Below are positions 25,199 to 33,452 of a stretch of DNA of 33,452 nucleotides, piece by piece. Numbering within the stretch: the first letter of the stretch is position 1; the number at the start of each line of letters is the position of its first letter. The notes beneath the pieces are model-generated. The model was not told the origin of the DNA and ran no database searches. It saw nothing but the letters and a program-made list of their open reading frames with translations. The stretch lies in assembly GCF_005877905.1 (NCBI RefSeq), contig NZ_SWDV01000051.1:1-33452 (forward strand), in the 5' to 3' direction. The stretch comes from Pseudomonas nicosulfuronedens. Its GTDB lineage: Bacteria; Pseudomonadota; Gammaproteobacteria; Pseudomonadales; Pseudomonadaceae. The position numbers and the translations under genes are program-made.

Positions 25199-26071
25199 TT
25201 ATTCATCGTCAGCTTTGACTTTGGTTCGGGACAGGCGCGACTCGCTCCACTGCTTGAGCAGCAGGATGACGAGGGCCATCAGCAGCAACAGGGTGGCGAC
25301 GCTGAAAGCGGCGACGTGGTTGTATTCGTTGTAGAGGATTTCGACGTGCAGCGGCAGGGTGTTGGTGACGCCGCGGATGTGCCCGGAAACCACCGACACC
25401 GCGCCGAATTCGCCCATGGCGCGCGCGGTGCACAGCACCACGCCGTAGATCAGGCCCCATTTGATGTTCGGCAGGGTCACATGCCAGAACATCTGCCAGC
25501 CGTTGGCGCCGAGCAGGCGCGCGGCTTCCTCTTCCTGCGTGCCCTGTTCCTGCATCAGCGGGATCAGCTCGCGGGCGACGAAGGGGAAGGTAACGAAGAT
25601 GGTCGCCAGGACGATACCGGGCACGGCGAAGACGATCTGGATGTCGTGGTCCGACAGCCACTCGCCGAAGTAACCCTGGGCGCCGAACAGCAGCACGTAG
25701 ATCAGGCCGGCGATCACCGGCGAGACCGAGAACGGCAGGTCGATCAGGGTGACCAGGATGCTCTTGCCGGGGAACTCGAATTTGGTTACGCACCAGGCGG
25801 CGGCCACGCCGAACACCAGGTTCAGCGGCACCGAAATGCCCACGGCGATCAGCGTCAGCTTCAGTGCGGCCAGCGCGTCGGGTTCCAGGATGGCCTCGAA
25901 GAAGGTGCCGAAGCCCTGCTTCAGCGCCTCGCTCAGCACCACGAACAGCGGCAGCAGCAGGAACACGGCGAAGGCCAGCCAGGCCAGCGCGATCAGGGCG
26001 CGGCGGCCCCAGACATTACCCCGGCGAGCAGCGTTGGCAGCGGCCGCGGCGGAAAGGCTTGCGGTACTCAT
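25199..26071 (-). CDS. cysW: Sulfate ABC transporter permease CysW
   Basis: CysW is one of the two permeases of the sulfate/thiosulfate importer. The 290-residue product has about six membrane helices and the coupling EAA loop [24 protein letters not shown]. It contains the expected CysW pattern [18 protein letters not shown]. It follows cysT by 10 bp and precedes cysA. Confidence 0.96.
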   Translation of the reverse strand: MSTASLSAAAAANAARRGNVWGRRALIALAWLAFAVFLLLPLFVVLSEALKQGFGTFFEAILEPDALAALKLTLIAVGISVPLNLVFGVAAAWCVTKFEFPGKSILVTLIDLPFSVSPVIAGLIYVLLFGAQGYFGEWLSDHDIQIVFAVPGIVLATIFVTFPFVARELIPLMQEQGTQEEEAARLLGANGWQMFWHVTLPNIKWGLIYGVVLCTARAMGEFGAVSVVSGHIRGVTNTLPLHVEILYNEYNHVAAFSVATLLLLMALVILLLKQWSESRLSRTKVKADDE

Positions 26072-26081
26072 GGCGCGCTCC

Positions 26082-26900
26082 TCAAGGCGTTTCGATGCGG
26101 CGTTGCAGCAGGTTGATCAACAGCAGCAGAACGAAGGCGATGACCAGCATCAGCACGCCGATGGCGGTGGCGCCGGTATAGTCGTACTGGTCCAGCTTGA
26201 CCATGATCAGCAGCGGCAGGATCTCGGTCTTCATCGGCATGTTGCCGGCAATGAAGATCACCGAACCGTATTCACCGACGCCACGGGCGAAGGCCAGGGC
26301 GAAACCGGTCAGCCAGGCCGGCAGCAGCGCCGGCAGCAGCACGTGACGGAACACCTGCAGCGGCTTGGCGCCCAGGCAGGCGGCGGCTTCTTCGACTTCA
26401 CGGGGGATGTCCGCCAGCACCGGCTGCACCGTGCGCACCACGAACGGCAGGACCACGAAGGTCAGCGCCAGGGTGATGCCCAACGGGGTGTAGGCGATCT
26501 TGAAGCCCAGTTCGGTAGCGAAGCGGCCAACCATGCCGTTGGGCGCGTACAGCGCGGTGAGCGCGATACCGGCCACGGCGGTGGGGAGGGCGAAGGGCAG
26601 GTCGATCATCGCATCGATGATCTTGCGGCCCGGGAAGCGGTAGCGCACCAGTACCCAGGCCAGCAGGGTGCCGATCACGCCATTGATCAGGGCGGCGATC
26701 AGCGCGGTGCCGAAGCTCAGCTTGAGCGCGGCGATGACGCGCGGCGCGGTGATGATGGTCCAGAACTGATCCCAGGTGAGCTCAGTGGTCTTGAGGAACA
26801 AGGCCCCCAGCGGAATCAGCACCAACAGGCTGAGATACACCAGGGTGTAGCCCAGAGTCAGCCCGAAGCCGGGTATGACCGGGGAGATGCGTCGCGACAT
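26082..26900 (-). CDS. cysT: Sulfate ABC transporter permease CysT (CysU)
   Basis: CysT is the partner permease of CysW. The 272-residue product has about six membrane helices and the EAA loop [25 protein letters not shown]. The start at ATG 26900 follows GAAAGGACAGA; an in-frame upstream start at 26939 is weaker. A GC-rich hairpin cluster separates it from sbp upstream. Confidence 0.96.
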   Translation of the reverse strand: MSRRISPVIPGFGLTLGYTLVYLSLLVLIPLGALFLKTTELTWDQFWTIITAPRVIAALKLSFGTALIAALINGVIGTLLAWVLVRYRFPGRKIIDAMIDLPFALPTAVAGIALTALYAPNGMVGRFATELGFKIAYTPLGITLALTFVVLPFVVRTVQPVLADIPREVEEAAACLGAKPLQVFRHVLLPALLPAWLTGFALAFARGVGEYGSVIFIAGNMPMKTEILPLLIMVKLDQYDYTGATAIGVLMLVIAFVLLLLINLLQRRIETP

Positions 26901-26929
26901 TGTCTGTCCTTTCTCGTGAACGCGTTGAG

Positions 26930-27015
26930 CCCCCGCCATGGGGCGGGGGTTTTCGTTCCGCGCGGGCTGTGCACCGGCCCGCCCGGATCGGGCCGCCCGG
27001 CACAGGGCCGGGCGG
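26930..27015. repeat. Hairpin cluster between sbp and cysT
   Basis: Two perfect stems lie in the sbp-cysT gap: CCCCCGCC/GGCGGGGG (26930-26949) and CCGCCCGGC/GCCGGGCGG (26993-27015), with a third partial stem (CGGCCCG/CGGGCCG) in between. On the minus strand there is no clear T-run, so partial attenuation or mRNA 3'-end protection of sbp is more likely than full termination. Confidence 0.65.
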
Positions 27016-27023
27016 GTGGCGCA

Positions 27024-28022
27024 TCACTGCGCCTGGTAGATCTTGTCGAAGATGCCGCCGTCGTTGAAGAACTTGGGCTGCGCAACTTTCCAGCCGCCGA
27101 AGTCCTTGTCGATGGTCACCAGGTTGAGTTTCGGGAACTGGTTGGCGAACTCGGCTGCGACCTTCTCGTTACGCGGGCGGTAGAAGTTCTGCGCGGCAAT
27201 GCGCTGGCCTTCTTCGCTGTACAGGTACTTCAGGTATTCCTCGGCGACCTTGCGGGTGCCTTTCTTGTCGACGGTCTTGTCGACCACGGCCACCGGCGGC
27301 TCGGCCAGGATGGACACGGACGGGACGACGATCTCGAAGTTCTCGCCGCCCTGTTCCTTCTTGGCCAGGAAGGCTTCGTTCTCCCAGGCCAGCAGCACGT
27401 CGCCAATGTTGTTGTTGACGAAGGTGATGGTCGAACCGCGGGCGCCAGTGTCCAGAACCGGAACGTGCTTGTACAGGTTCTGCACGTATTCCTGGGCTTT
27501 CTCGTCGCTACCGTATTCCTTCTTCGCCCAGGCCCAGGCGGCCAGGAAGTTCCAGCGGGCGCCGCCGGAGGTCTTCGGGTTCGGGGTGATGACTTCCACG
27601 CCCTGCTTGGTCAGGTCGGCCCAGTCCTTGATGCCCTTGGGATTGCCCTTGCGCACCAGGAACACGATGGTCGAGGTATACGGGGTGCTGTTGTCGGGCA
27701 GGCGGGCTTGCCAGTCGGCGGGCAGCAGCTTGCCCAGCTTGTTCAGCTCGTCGATGTCGCCGGCCAGGGCCAGGGTCACCACGTCGGCCTTCAGGCCGTC
27801 GATCACGGCGCGGGCCTGTTTGCCCGAGCCACCGTGGGATTGCTGCACGGTCAGGTCGTCACCGCCCTGGGCCTTCCAGTGCTTGATGAAGGCGGCGTTG
27901 TAGGCCTGGTACAGCTCGCGGGTCGGGTCGTAGGAAACGTTCAGCAGTTGGGTCGCGGCGGAGACGGGGCCTGCGATCAAGGCGCTGGCCAGTGCGGCCA
28001 GGGCGAAACGGCGGATGGACAT
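27024..28022 (-). CDS. sbp: Periplasmic sulfate-binding protein Sbp
   Basis: Sbp delivers sulfate to the CysTWA importer. The 332-residue product has a signal peptide (about 1-22, VSA-ATQ) and the sulfate-binding family motifs [11 protein letters not shown] near the start, [17 protein letters not shown] (about 61-77) and [19 protein letters not shown] (about 143-161). The mature protein lacks cysteine and methionine, as I read the sequence, which is typical of sulfur-sparing proteins induced by sulfur limitation. The start at 28022 follows AGGAGCTG. Confidence 0.97.
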   Translation of the reverse strand: MSIRRFALAALASALIAGPVSAATQLLNVSYDPTRELYQAYNAAFIKHWKAQGGDDLTVQQSHGGSGKQARAVIDGLKADVVTLALAGDIDELNKLGKLLPADWQARLPDNSTPYTSTIVFLVRKGNPKGIKDWADLTKQGVEVITPNPKTSGGARWNFLAAWAWAKKEYGSDEKAQEYVQNLYKHVPVLDTGARGSTITFVNNNIGDVLLAWENEAFLAKKEQGGENFEIVVPSVSILAEPPVAVVDKTVDKKGTRKVAEEYLKYLYSEEGQRIAAQNFYRPRNEKVAAEFANQFPKLNLVTIDKDFGGWKVAQPKFFNDGGIFDKIYQAQ

Positions 28023-28089
28023 GTGCAGCTCCTGAAAAAAATGCAGTTCTATTTGTGTTTGTTTGGCAGGGTCTTTCGGGGGGCGATGT

Positions 28090-28109
28090 CAGCCACGCAT
28101 TCGTGGCTG
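28090..28109. terminator. Hairpin between oscA and sbp
   Basis: CAGCCACG and CGTGGCTG form an 8-bp stem with a 4-base loop, 85 bp after the oscA stop. It lacks a T-run on the minus strand, so a terminator role is uncertain. Confidence 0.4.
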
Positions 28110-28193
28110 GCAGCTGCAGTACCGGTGGGGCAGTGCGGTCATGGCGACGCTCCGGTGGTCCAGTCCTGCCCCTTGATAAAGGGACACGGTGGC

Positions 28194-28376
28194 TCAGGCA
28201 GGCTTGCCCGGGCTCTGTTGCAGGCGGAATTTTTCCTTGCGCTCGATCTGCACCACCTGGCCGTTGTGCACGGTGATCTCGACGGCGCCGAAACGCAGGC
28301 CACGCAGGGCGCTCTGCACTTCGCGCAGGATGTTGGCTTCGTCCTGGCCGTCCAGGCTACGGAGGGTTGCGCTCAT
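28194..28376 (-). CDS. oscA: Sulfur starvation response protein OscA (DUF2292/YezD)
   Basis: OscA is a small protein needed for use of organosulfur compounds, first described in Pseudomonas. The 60-residue product has the family pattern LRGLRFGAVEITVHNGQVVQIERKEKFR. The ribosome site is AGGAGC, with an 8-base spacer. It is upstream of sbp in the same direction, which matches the PAO1 order oscA-sbp-cysTWA (PA0284-PA0280 from memory). A CysB-type promoter region precedes it. Confidence 0.92.
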   Translation of the reverse strand: MSATLRSLDGQDEANILREVQSALRGLRFGAVEITVHNGQVVQIERKEKFRLQQSPGKPA

Positions 28377-28440
28377 GGGTATCTGCTCCTAATGGGTTGA
28401 CCACCGGCCGATTCACCAACGGCGCGTGCGGTGTGAGCGC

Positions 28441-28484
28441 ATCTTAGGCAGGAGCTGGATATTCTTAAAAATACTGTTTAAGAA
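28441..28484 (-). promoter_or_regulatory. Putative oscA promoter with an AT-rich inverted repeat
   Basis: On the minus strand, TTAAGA (28463-28468) and TAAGAT (28441-28446) are spaced 16 bp and fit -35 and -10 boxes. A perfect inverted repeat (TTCTTAAA/TTTAAGAA, 28462-28484, 7-base spacer) overlaps the -35 box. It lies in an unusually AT-rich patch. This is the likely site for CysB or another sulfur regulator. Which protein binds is inference. Confidence 0.55.
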
Positions 28485-28516
28485 TTTTTATATATCAGAA
28501 AGTTTTTAGGGCGGAT

Positions 28517-30790
28517 TCATGCGGTTCCGCGCGGTAATTGTGCCAGCAGGACTTCGGCCGGCTGCGGGGCGCCGTACCAGTATCCCTGGCCGAAATCGCA
28601 GGCGTGGGTGAGCAGGAAGGCGGCCTGGTCGGGACGTTCGATGCCCTCGGCGACCACTTGCAGGCCCATGCTCTGGCCCAGCGCGATCACCGCGCAGGCG
28701 ATGGCGGCGTCCTCGGAGTCGTCCGGCAGGCCGGCGACGAATCCCTGGTCGATCTTCAGCTTGTGCACCGGCATGCGCTTCAAGCGCATCAGCGAGGAGT
28801 AGCCGGTGCCGAAGTCGTCGATGGCCAGGTGGACGCCCAGCAGGCGCAATTGGCAGAGCAGCTCCAGGGCCTGGTCGAAGTTCTCCATCACCGCGCTTTC
28901 GGTGACTTCCAGCTCCAGGTGATGCGGCTCCAGACCGCTCTGCTCCAGGGCCAGGGCCACACGCTCTTCCAGGCCGCCGCGACCGAACAGCCGGCTGGAG
29001 ACGTTGACCGCTATGAAGTCCAGATGGATTCCGGCGTTGAGCCACTGGCGCATCTGCCGGCAGGCCTGCTCCAGCACCCAGGCGTCGATGGCGGTGATCA
29101 GGCCGCTTTCCTCGGCCACCGGAATGAATTCGCCGGGCGCGATCAGCCCTTTCTGCGGATGCTGCCAGCGCACCAGTGACTCGACGCCGACCATGCGGCC
29201 CGTGGCCAGGTCGTGCACCGGCTGGAAGTACAGGCGCAGCTCGTCATGGTCCAGCGCATGGCGCAGCGCCGATTCCACCTGCACATGGGAGCGCGCGCGG
29301 GCGGTCAGCTCGGGGGTATAGAAAGCGTAGAGGTTGCGCCCGCTGGCCTTGGCCTGGAACAGCGCGGCGTCGGCATGCTGCATCAAGTGGTCGACGTTGC
29401 GCGCGTCCTCGGGGAACAGGCTGACGCCCAGGCTCACCGACATGTAGATGGTCTGCTCGTTGACCTCGAAGGGCGCGCTCATCGCTTCCAGCAGGCGTTG
29501 GGCGAGGCTGCTGGCATGGTGCGGCTGCTGGCTCTCGAGGACCACGGCGAATTCGTCGCCGCCCAGGCGGGCCAGGGAGCAGCGTTCATCCAGGCAGCTT
29601 TCCAGGCGCTCGGCGACGGCGCGAATCAGCTGGTCGCCAATGTTGTGGCCGAGGCTGTCGTTGATGTGCTTGAAGTGATCGAGATCGATGCTCAGCAGTG
29701 CGCCACCACCCTGTTCACGCTCGGCGCGGGCCAGCGCCTGGTCGATGCGCTCGCGCAGCAGCAGGCGGTTGGGCAGGCCGGTAAGCGGGTCGTGGTGGGC
29801 GAGGAAATCCAGCTCGTGCTGCGAGCGCTTGAGGCTGCTGAGGTCGGAGAACACCGCGACGTAGTGGGTCAGTTCACCCTCCTCATTGCGCACGGCACGG
29901 ATGTGCTGCCACTGCGGATAAACCTCGCCGCTCTTGCGGCGGTTCCAGATCTCGCCGCTCCAGACGCCGTTCTCGTGCAGGGCCGTCCACATGTGTTGGT
30001 AGAAGGCGGCGTCCTGACGGCCGGATTTGAGTAGTGACGGCTCGCCGCCAAGCACGTCTTCGGCGCTGTAGCCGGTGATGCGTGAGAAGGACGGATTGGT
30101 GTGCACGATCACGCCGCGCGCGTCGGTCACCAGCAGGCCTTCCTGGGTCGCCTCGAATACGGCGGCAGCCTGGCGCAGGTGATCCTCGTTGCTGCGCTGG
30201 TGAGTGATGTCGCGGTTGACGCCGGTCAGGCGCAGCGGGCGACCATCCTCGCCGCGGGTCAGGCGGCCGCGGCTGCGGACCCAGCGGTAGCTGCCGTCGC
30301 CATGACGGATGCGGTAGACGCACTCCAGGCGTGTGCGCAAGCCCTGGATGCAGTCCTGGTGCAGGGCGAGGATGCGCGCGCGGTCTTCCGGGTGCAGACG
30401 CTGTTCCCAGAGCAGCAGGTCGTCGCTCAGGTGCTCCAGGGGCAGGCCGATCAGGTTGGCGTAGCCGGGTGAGTAGTAGACGCGCTGGGTTTCCAGGTCC
30501 CAGTCCCAGATGCCGTCCTCGACCACCTCGAATACGCGGCTCAAACGCTGCTCCTTGTCCGCCAGTGCGGCGAACGCGGCGTCCTGCCGGCGGAAGTGGC
30601 GGCAGAGCAGAAAGAACAGCACGAGGAAAGTGAGTGCGAGGAACCCGTACTTCTTCAGCTCCAGCGCCCGCGCCAGTGAGGCGGGGTCATGCAGGACATT
30701 TTGTAACCATTGGTCACTCAGCCAGACCCAGAGGGTGGCGGCGATCAGGTACAGAAAGCTGATGCGCAGGGCGCTGAGGCGTGGATTCAT
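28517..30790 (-). CDS. Membrane PAS-PAS-GGDEF-EAL protein, PipA-like c-di-GMP phosphodiesterase
   Basis: The 757-residue product has two N-terminal membrane helices (about 8-25 and 47-64), two PAS domains (about 82-200 and 205-322), a GGDEF domain with intact GGDEF (410-414) and no RxxD inhibitory site, and an EAL domain (about 505-750). The EAL motif reads ESL (537-539), but the other catalytic residues are present: Asn596, Glu628/Glu631, DDFGTGYS (658-665), Lys679, Glu715 and Gln735. So phosphodiesterase activity is plausible. PipA (PA0285) in PAO1 is a likely orthologue by position and layout, from memory. It is divergent from desA. Confidence 0.93.
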   Translation of the reverse strand: MNPRLSALRISFLYLIAATLWVWLSDQWLQNVLHDPASLARALELKKYGFLALTFLVLFFLLCRHFRRQDAAFAALADKEQRLSRVFEVVEDGIWDWDLETQRVYYSPGYANLIGLPLEHLSDDLLLWEQRLHPEDRARILALHQDCIQGLRTRLECVYRIRHGDGSYRWVRSRGRLTRGEDGRPLRLTGVNRDITHQRSNEDHLRQAAAVFEATQEGLLVTDARGVIVHTNPSFSRITGYSAEDVLGGEPSLLKSGRQDAAFYQHMWTALHENGVWSGEIWNRRKSGEVYPQWQHIRAVRNEEGELTHYVAVFSDLSSLKRSQHELDFLAHHDPLTGLPNRLLLRERIDQALARAEREQGGGALLSIDLDHFKHINDSLGHNIGDQLIRAVAERLESCLDERCSLARLGGDEFAVVLESQQPHHASSLAQRLLEAMSAPFEVNEQTIYMSVSLGVSLFPEDARNVDHLMQHADAALFQAKASGRNLYAFYTPELTARARSHVQVESALRHALDHDELRLYFQPVHDLATGRMVGVESLVRWQHPQKGLIAPGEFIPVAEESGLITAIDAWVLEQACRQMRQWLNAGIHLDFIAVNVSSRLFGRGGLEERVALALEQSGLEPHHLELEVTESAVMENFDQALELLCQLRLLGVHLAIDDFGTGYSSLMRLKRMPVHKLKIDQGFVAGLPDDSEDAAIACAVIALGQSMGLQVVAEGIERPDQAAFLLTHACDFGQGYWYGAPQPAEVLLAQLPRGTA

Positions 30791-30955
30791 GCGGTAGTGG
30801 GGTGGATTTATTGGCTGCGCAGTATAAATGATGGCCAGTTGGCCGCGTTCGTATCTAAAAGACCGGATGGTAATCCGGACCCGCTTGGTGATAATGCGGC
30901 TGTCCCTGCCTGCCAGGGAGTAGTCCTACACCCCTTCCGAGGTACAGTATCGCCT

Positions 30956-32137
30956 ATGTGGTACAACGGTTTCCTTGACCTGTCGCCGTGGCAACTGGTG
31001 GCAGTCACCCTGGTCCTGACACATATCACCATCGTCAGCGTCACCGTCTATCTGCACCGCTACTCGGCGCACCGAGCGCTTGAGCTGCATCCGGCGCTGC
31101 AGCATTTCTTCCGCTTCTGGCTGTGGATGACCACGGCCATGAACACCCGCGAGTGGACGGCCATCCACCGCAAGCACCACGCCAAGTGCGAAACCGCCGA
31201 AGACCCGCACAGCCCGGTGTACAAGGGCCTGGGTACCGTGCTGCGTACTGGCGCCGAGCTGTATCGCAAGGAGGCGGAGAACGCCGACACCCTGCGTATT
31301 TATGGCAAGAACTGCCCGGAAGACTGGATCGAGCGCAATGTCTACTCGCGCTATCCCACCGGCGGCATCGTGCTGATGGCGATCATCGACCTCGCTCTGT
31401 TCGGCGTGCTCGGCATGACCGTCTGGGCCGTGCAGATGATGTGGATCCCCGTATGGGCCGCCGGCGTCATCAACGGCCTGGGCCATGCTGTCGGCTACCG
31501 CAACTTCGAGTGCCGTGACGCCGCTACCAATCTTGTGCCCTGGGGCATCCTGATCGGCGGCGAGGAGCTGCACAACAACCACCACACCTACCCGAACTCG
31601 GCGAAGCTGTCGGTGAAGAAGTGGGAATTCGACCTGGGCTGGGCCTGGATCAAGGTGTTCAGCTTCCTGCGCCTGGCCAAGGTTGCCCGCGTGGCGCCCA
31701 TCGCGCATCGCGTGGAAGGCAAGGGCAGCCTGGACATGGATACCGCCATGGCCATCCTCAACAACCGGTTCCAGATCATGGCCCAGTACCGCAAGCTGGT
31801 GATCGGTCCGCTGGTGAAGCAGGAAGTGGCCAAGGCCGACGAGTCGGTGCGCCACCTGTTCCGCCGCGCCAAGCGCCTGCTCTCGCGTGAAACCAGCCTG
31901 CTGGAAGAGCGCCATCATGCGCGCATCCAGGATCTGCTCGCGCAGAGCCAATCCCTGCAGGTGATCTACGAGAAGCGCCTGGCCCTGCAGCAGATCTGGG
32001 TGAAAACCAGCGCCAACGGCCACGACATGCTCGCCGCGATCAAGCAGTGGGTGCACGAGGCGGAGGCCAGCGGCATCCAGTCCCTGCGCGAGTTCGCCGA
32101 GCAACTGAAGACCTACTCCCTGCGTCCGGCCGTCTGA
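30956..32137 (+). CDS. desA: Delta-9 acyl-lipid fatty acid desaturase DesA
   Basis: DesA introduces a cis-9 double bond into acyl chains of membrane phospholipids using O2. The 393-residue membrane protein has the three histidine boxes: HRYSAH (34-39), HRKHH (71-75) and HNNHH (206-210). The start at 30956 is MWYNGFLDLS as in PAO1 DesA; the longer open frame upstream is non-coding. The long C-terminal helical tail (about 255-393) is typical of the Pseudomonas enzyme. It is divergent from the PipA-like gene and ends before a terminator. Confidence 0.96.
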   Translation: MWYNGFLDLSPWQLVAVTLVLTHITIVSVTVYLHRYSAHRALELHPALQHFFRFWLWMTTAMNTREWTAIHRKHHAKCETAEDPHSPVYKGLGTVLRTGAELYRKEAENADTLRIYGKNCPEDWIERNVYSRYPTGGIVLMAIIDLALFGVLGMTVWAVQMMWIPVWAAGVINGLGHAVGYRNFECRDAATNLVPWGILIGGEELHNNHHTYPNSAKLSVKKWEFDLGWAWIKVFSFLRLAKVARVAPIAHRVEGKGSLDMDTAMAILNNRFQIMAQYRKLVIGPLVKQEVAKADESVRHLFRRAKRLLSRETSLLEERHHARIQDLLAQSQSLQVIYEKRLALQQIWVKTSANGHDMLAAIKQWVHEAEASGIQSLREFAEQLKTYSLRPAV

Positions 32138-32178
32138 TATGGCGGAAACGTCCTAGGACGTTGAGAGATGCGTCTCAG

Positions 32179-32210
32179 AAAAGCCCGCCGTTCGGCGGGC
32201 TTTTCGTTTA
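32179..32210 (+). terminator. Rho-independent terminator after desA
   Basis: AAAAGCCCGCCG and CGGCGGGCTTTT form a 12-bp stem with a TT loop, followed by CGTTTAATTT. It begins 42 bp after the desA stop. Confidence 0.92.
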
Positions 32211-32275
32211 ATTTGCAGCAGCCTGGCGTAGTTTGCGGTCATAGCCCCGGTCAATGAGCGGGAGGACGCTGATAC

Positions 32276-33244
32276 ATGGATGAGAATAAATTGCCGGCCG
32301 ATCAGGAAGAGGCCTTGCTGGCACTGCTGCACAGCCGTGCCGAGGTAACCCGGCTGAAGGAGCGCGAACAGCTCTTCAGTGCGCTGCTGGCGAGCGTGAA
32401 CTCGGTACTCTGGGCCTTCGACTGGCAGGCGCAGCGCATGGTCTATGTCAGTCCGGCGTACGAACGCATCTTCGGCCGCTCCGCTGCGCTGCTGCTGGCG
32501 GACTACAACGAGTGGCGCAACTGCATCTACCCCGATGACCTGGACTACGCCCAGAGCACCCTGCAGGAGGTGCTGGAGCGCGGCGCCATCGAGCAGCGCG
32601 AGTACCGCATCCTGCGTGCCGATGGCGAAGTGCGCTGGCTCAGCGACAAATGTTTCGTCAGTCAGCACAGCGACGCCGGCCTGCCGCTGATGATCGTCGG
32701 CATCGCCGAGGACATTACCGACAAGAAGCACCTGGAAACCGAGCTGCACCGCCTGGCTACCACCGACGTGCTGACCCAGAGCAGCAACCGCCGCTACTTC
32801 TTCGACAGCGCCGAGCAGGCCTTCCGCGACTGCAAGGCGACCTCCACGCCGCTGGCCTTCCTGCTGCTGGACGTGGACGACTTCAAGAAGATCAACGACG
32901 TCTACGGCCACCAGGTCGGTGACGTGGTCTTGCAGCGCATCGCTCAGAGTGGGGCGGGCGCGCTGCGTCGCGGTGATCTGTTCGGCCGTATCGGCGGAGA
33001 GGAATTCGCCGTGCTGCTGCCCGGCTGCGACGAAAACATGGCGCGGCAGATTGGCGAGCGCCTGCAGCGGGAAGTGCAGCGTCTGCGCTTCAACGAGGCC
33101 GAGCATTTCTTCAGCGTCACCATCAGTCAGGGGCTGACGCTGCTACAGCCGGATGACCAGAATCTTTCCGCGCTCTACAGCCGTTCCGATGCGGCGCTGT
33201 ATCAGGCAAAACGTACCGGAAAGGATCGTATTGTTCAGGGATGA
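32276..33244 (+). CDS. PAS-GGDEF diguanylate cyclase
   Basis: The 322-residue product is cytoplasmic, with a short helical N-terminus, a PAS domain (about 33-153, with YPDDL in the middle and VGIAEDITDKK at the end) and a GGDEF domain (about 155-320). The active site reads GGEEF (240-244), which supports c-di-GMP synthesis, and an RxxD inhibitory site (Arg231-Asp234) lies five residues before it. By size and place it resembles PA0290 (from memory). The signal sensed by PAS is unknown. Confidence 0.93.
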   Translation: MDENKLPADQEEALLALLHSRAEVTRLKEREQLFSALLASVNSVLWAFDWQAQRMVYVSPAYERIFGRSAALLLADYNEWRNCIYPDDLDYAQSTLQEVLERGAIEQREYRILRADGEVRWLSDKCFVSQHSDAGLPLMIVGIAEDITDKKHLETELHRLATTDVLTQSSNRRYFFDSAEQAFRDCKATSTPLAFLLLDVDDFKKINDVYGHQVGDVVLQRIAQSGAGALRRGDLFGRIGGEEFAVLLPGCDENMARQIGERLQREVQRLRFNEAEHFFSVTISQGLTLLQPDDQNLSALYSRSDAALYQAKRTGKDRIVQG

Positions 33245-33411
33245 AACACATCTGCCGTGTCCGCGGCGGATACATTAATACTTTCCGACTAATCCTTTTC
33301 GCGCAGATACGAAGGTGTACGTTTATGCTGTCAAAATGCCTATGTCGGGATTATGGCGCCTTATAAATCAATGATTTACGAATACTGATTTGCCTTCTGT
33401 CGGATTCCCGG

Positions 33412-33430
33412 CGTAGGATCGCTTCCTACG
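33412..33430. repeat. Short hairpin near the right edge
   Basis: CGTAGGA and TCCTACG form a 7-bp stem with a 5-base loop. The 208-bp stretch 33245-33452 is AT-rich in its middle, holds no convincing gene, and may carry the promoter of a gene beyond the edge. Confidence 0.4.
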
Positions 33431-33452
33431 TTGACACGCCTTTGTCCCCCCC

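Noticed and set aside
25749..28400. 883-codon open frame on the plus strand opposite cysW, cysT and sbp
   Set aside because: It is the antisense shadow of well-identified sulfate transport genes and has no domain of its own.

Overview
The window looks like a chromosomal segment of a high-GC Pseudomonas close to P. aeruginosa (for example the nitroreducens/citronellolis side of that group). The evidence is near-identical protein content for SutA, GlnK, AmtB, the class I adenylate cyclase CyaA, DesA, OscA and the CysTWA/Sbp system, plus Pseudomonas-type REP repeats. Species identity is inference from recalled family sequences, not from a search. I see no tRNA, rRNA or CRISPR array.

Positions 1-325 are AT-richer foreign-looking DNA that cuts comM after its Walker B motif. 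This is probably the end of an island or transposon lying mostly outside the window, and it carries the first 79 codons of an unknown gene running off the left edge. Positions 326-4674 hold truncated comM and ubiK, a sigma-54/NtrC-type promoter region, glnK-amtB (ammonium sensing and uptake), yjbQ and sutA (slow-growth transcription factor). Positions 4794-16505 are the widely conserved cyaA-cyaY-lptM-dapF-yigA-xerC-yigB neighbourhood with changes: lysA is reduced to a 103-codon in-frame remnant, and an AraC-type regulator sits between lptM and cyaY. Beyond these come DUF1289, rnk, cyaA, two small conserved genes, corA and a PPK2 polyphosphate kinase.

Positions 16510-23960 are more strain-variable: a secreted protein of unknown function, a small beta-barrel, a Crp/Fnr-like regulator facing an Mpo1-like membrane protein, an MmyB-type regulator facing a four-helix membrane protein, a TetR regulator facing an SDR/DsbA-like pair with a clear tandem operator, and a TauE/SafE permease. 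Several REP-type inverted repeats punctuate this region.

Positions 24195-33244 hold sulfate/thiosulfate uptake (sbp-cysT-cysW-cysA) with oscA upstream, then a membrane GGDEF/EAL protein (PipA-like), the fatty acid desaturase desA and a PAS-GGDEF diguanylate cyclase. From memory of the PAO1 map, the left block matches about PA5290-PA5268 and the right block about PA0280-PA0290, so the two blocks are joined here although they are far apart in PAO1. The most notable observations are the lysA remnant, the comM interruption, and an SDR that has lost its catalytic Ser and Tyr.
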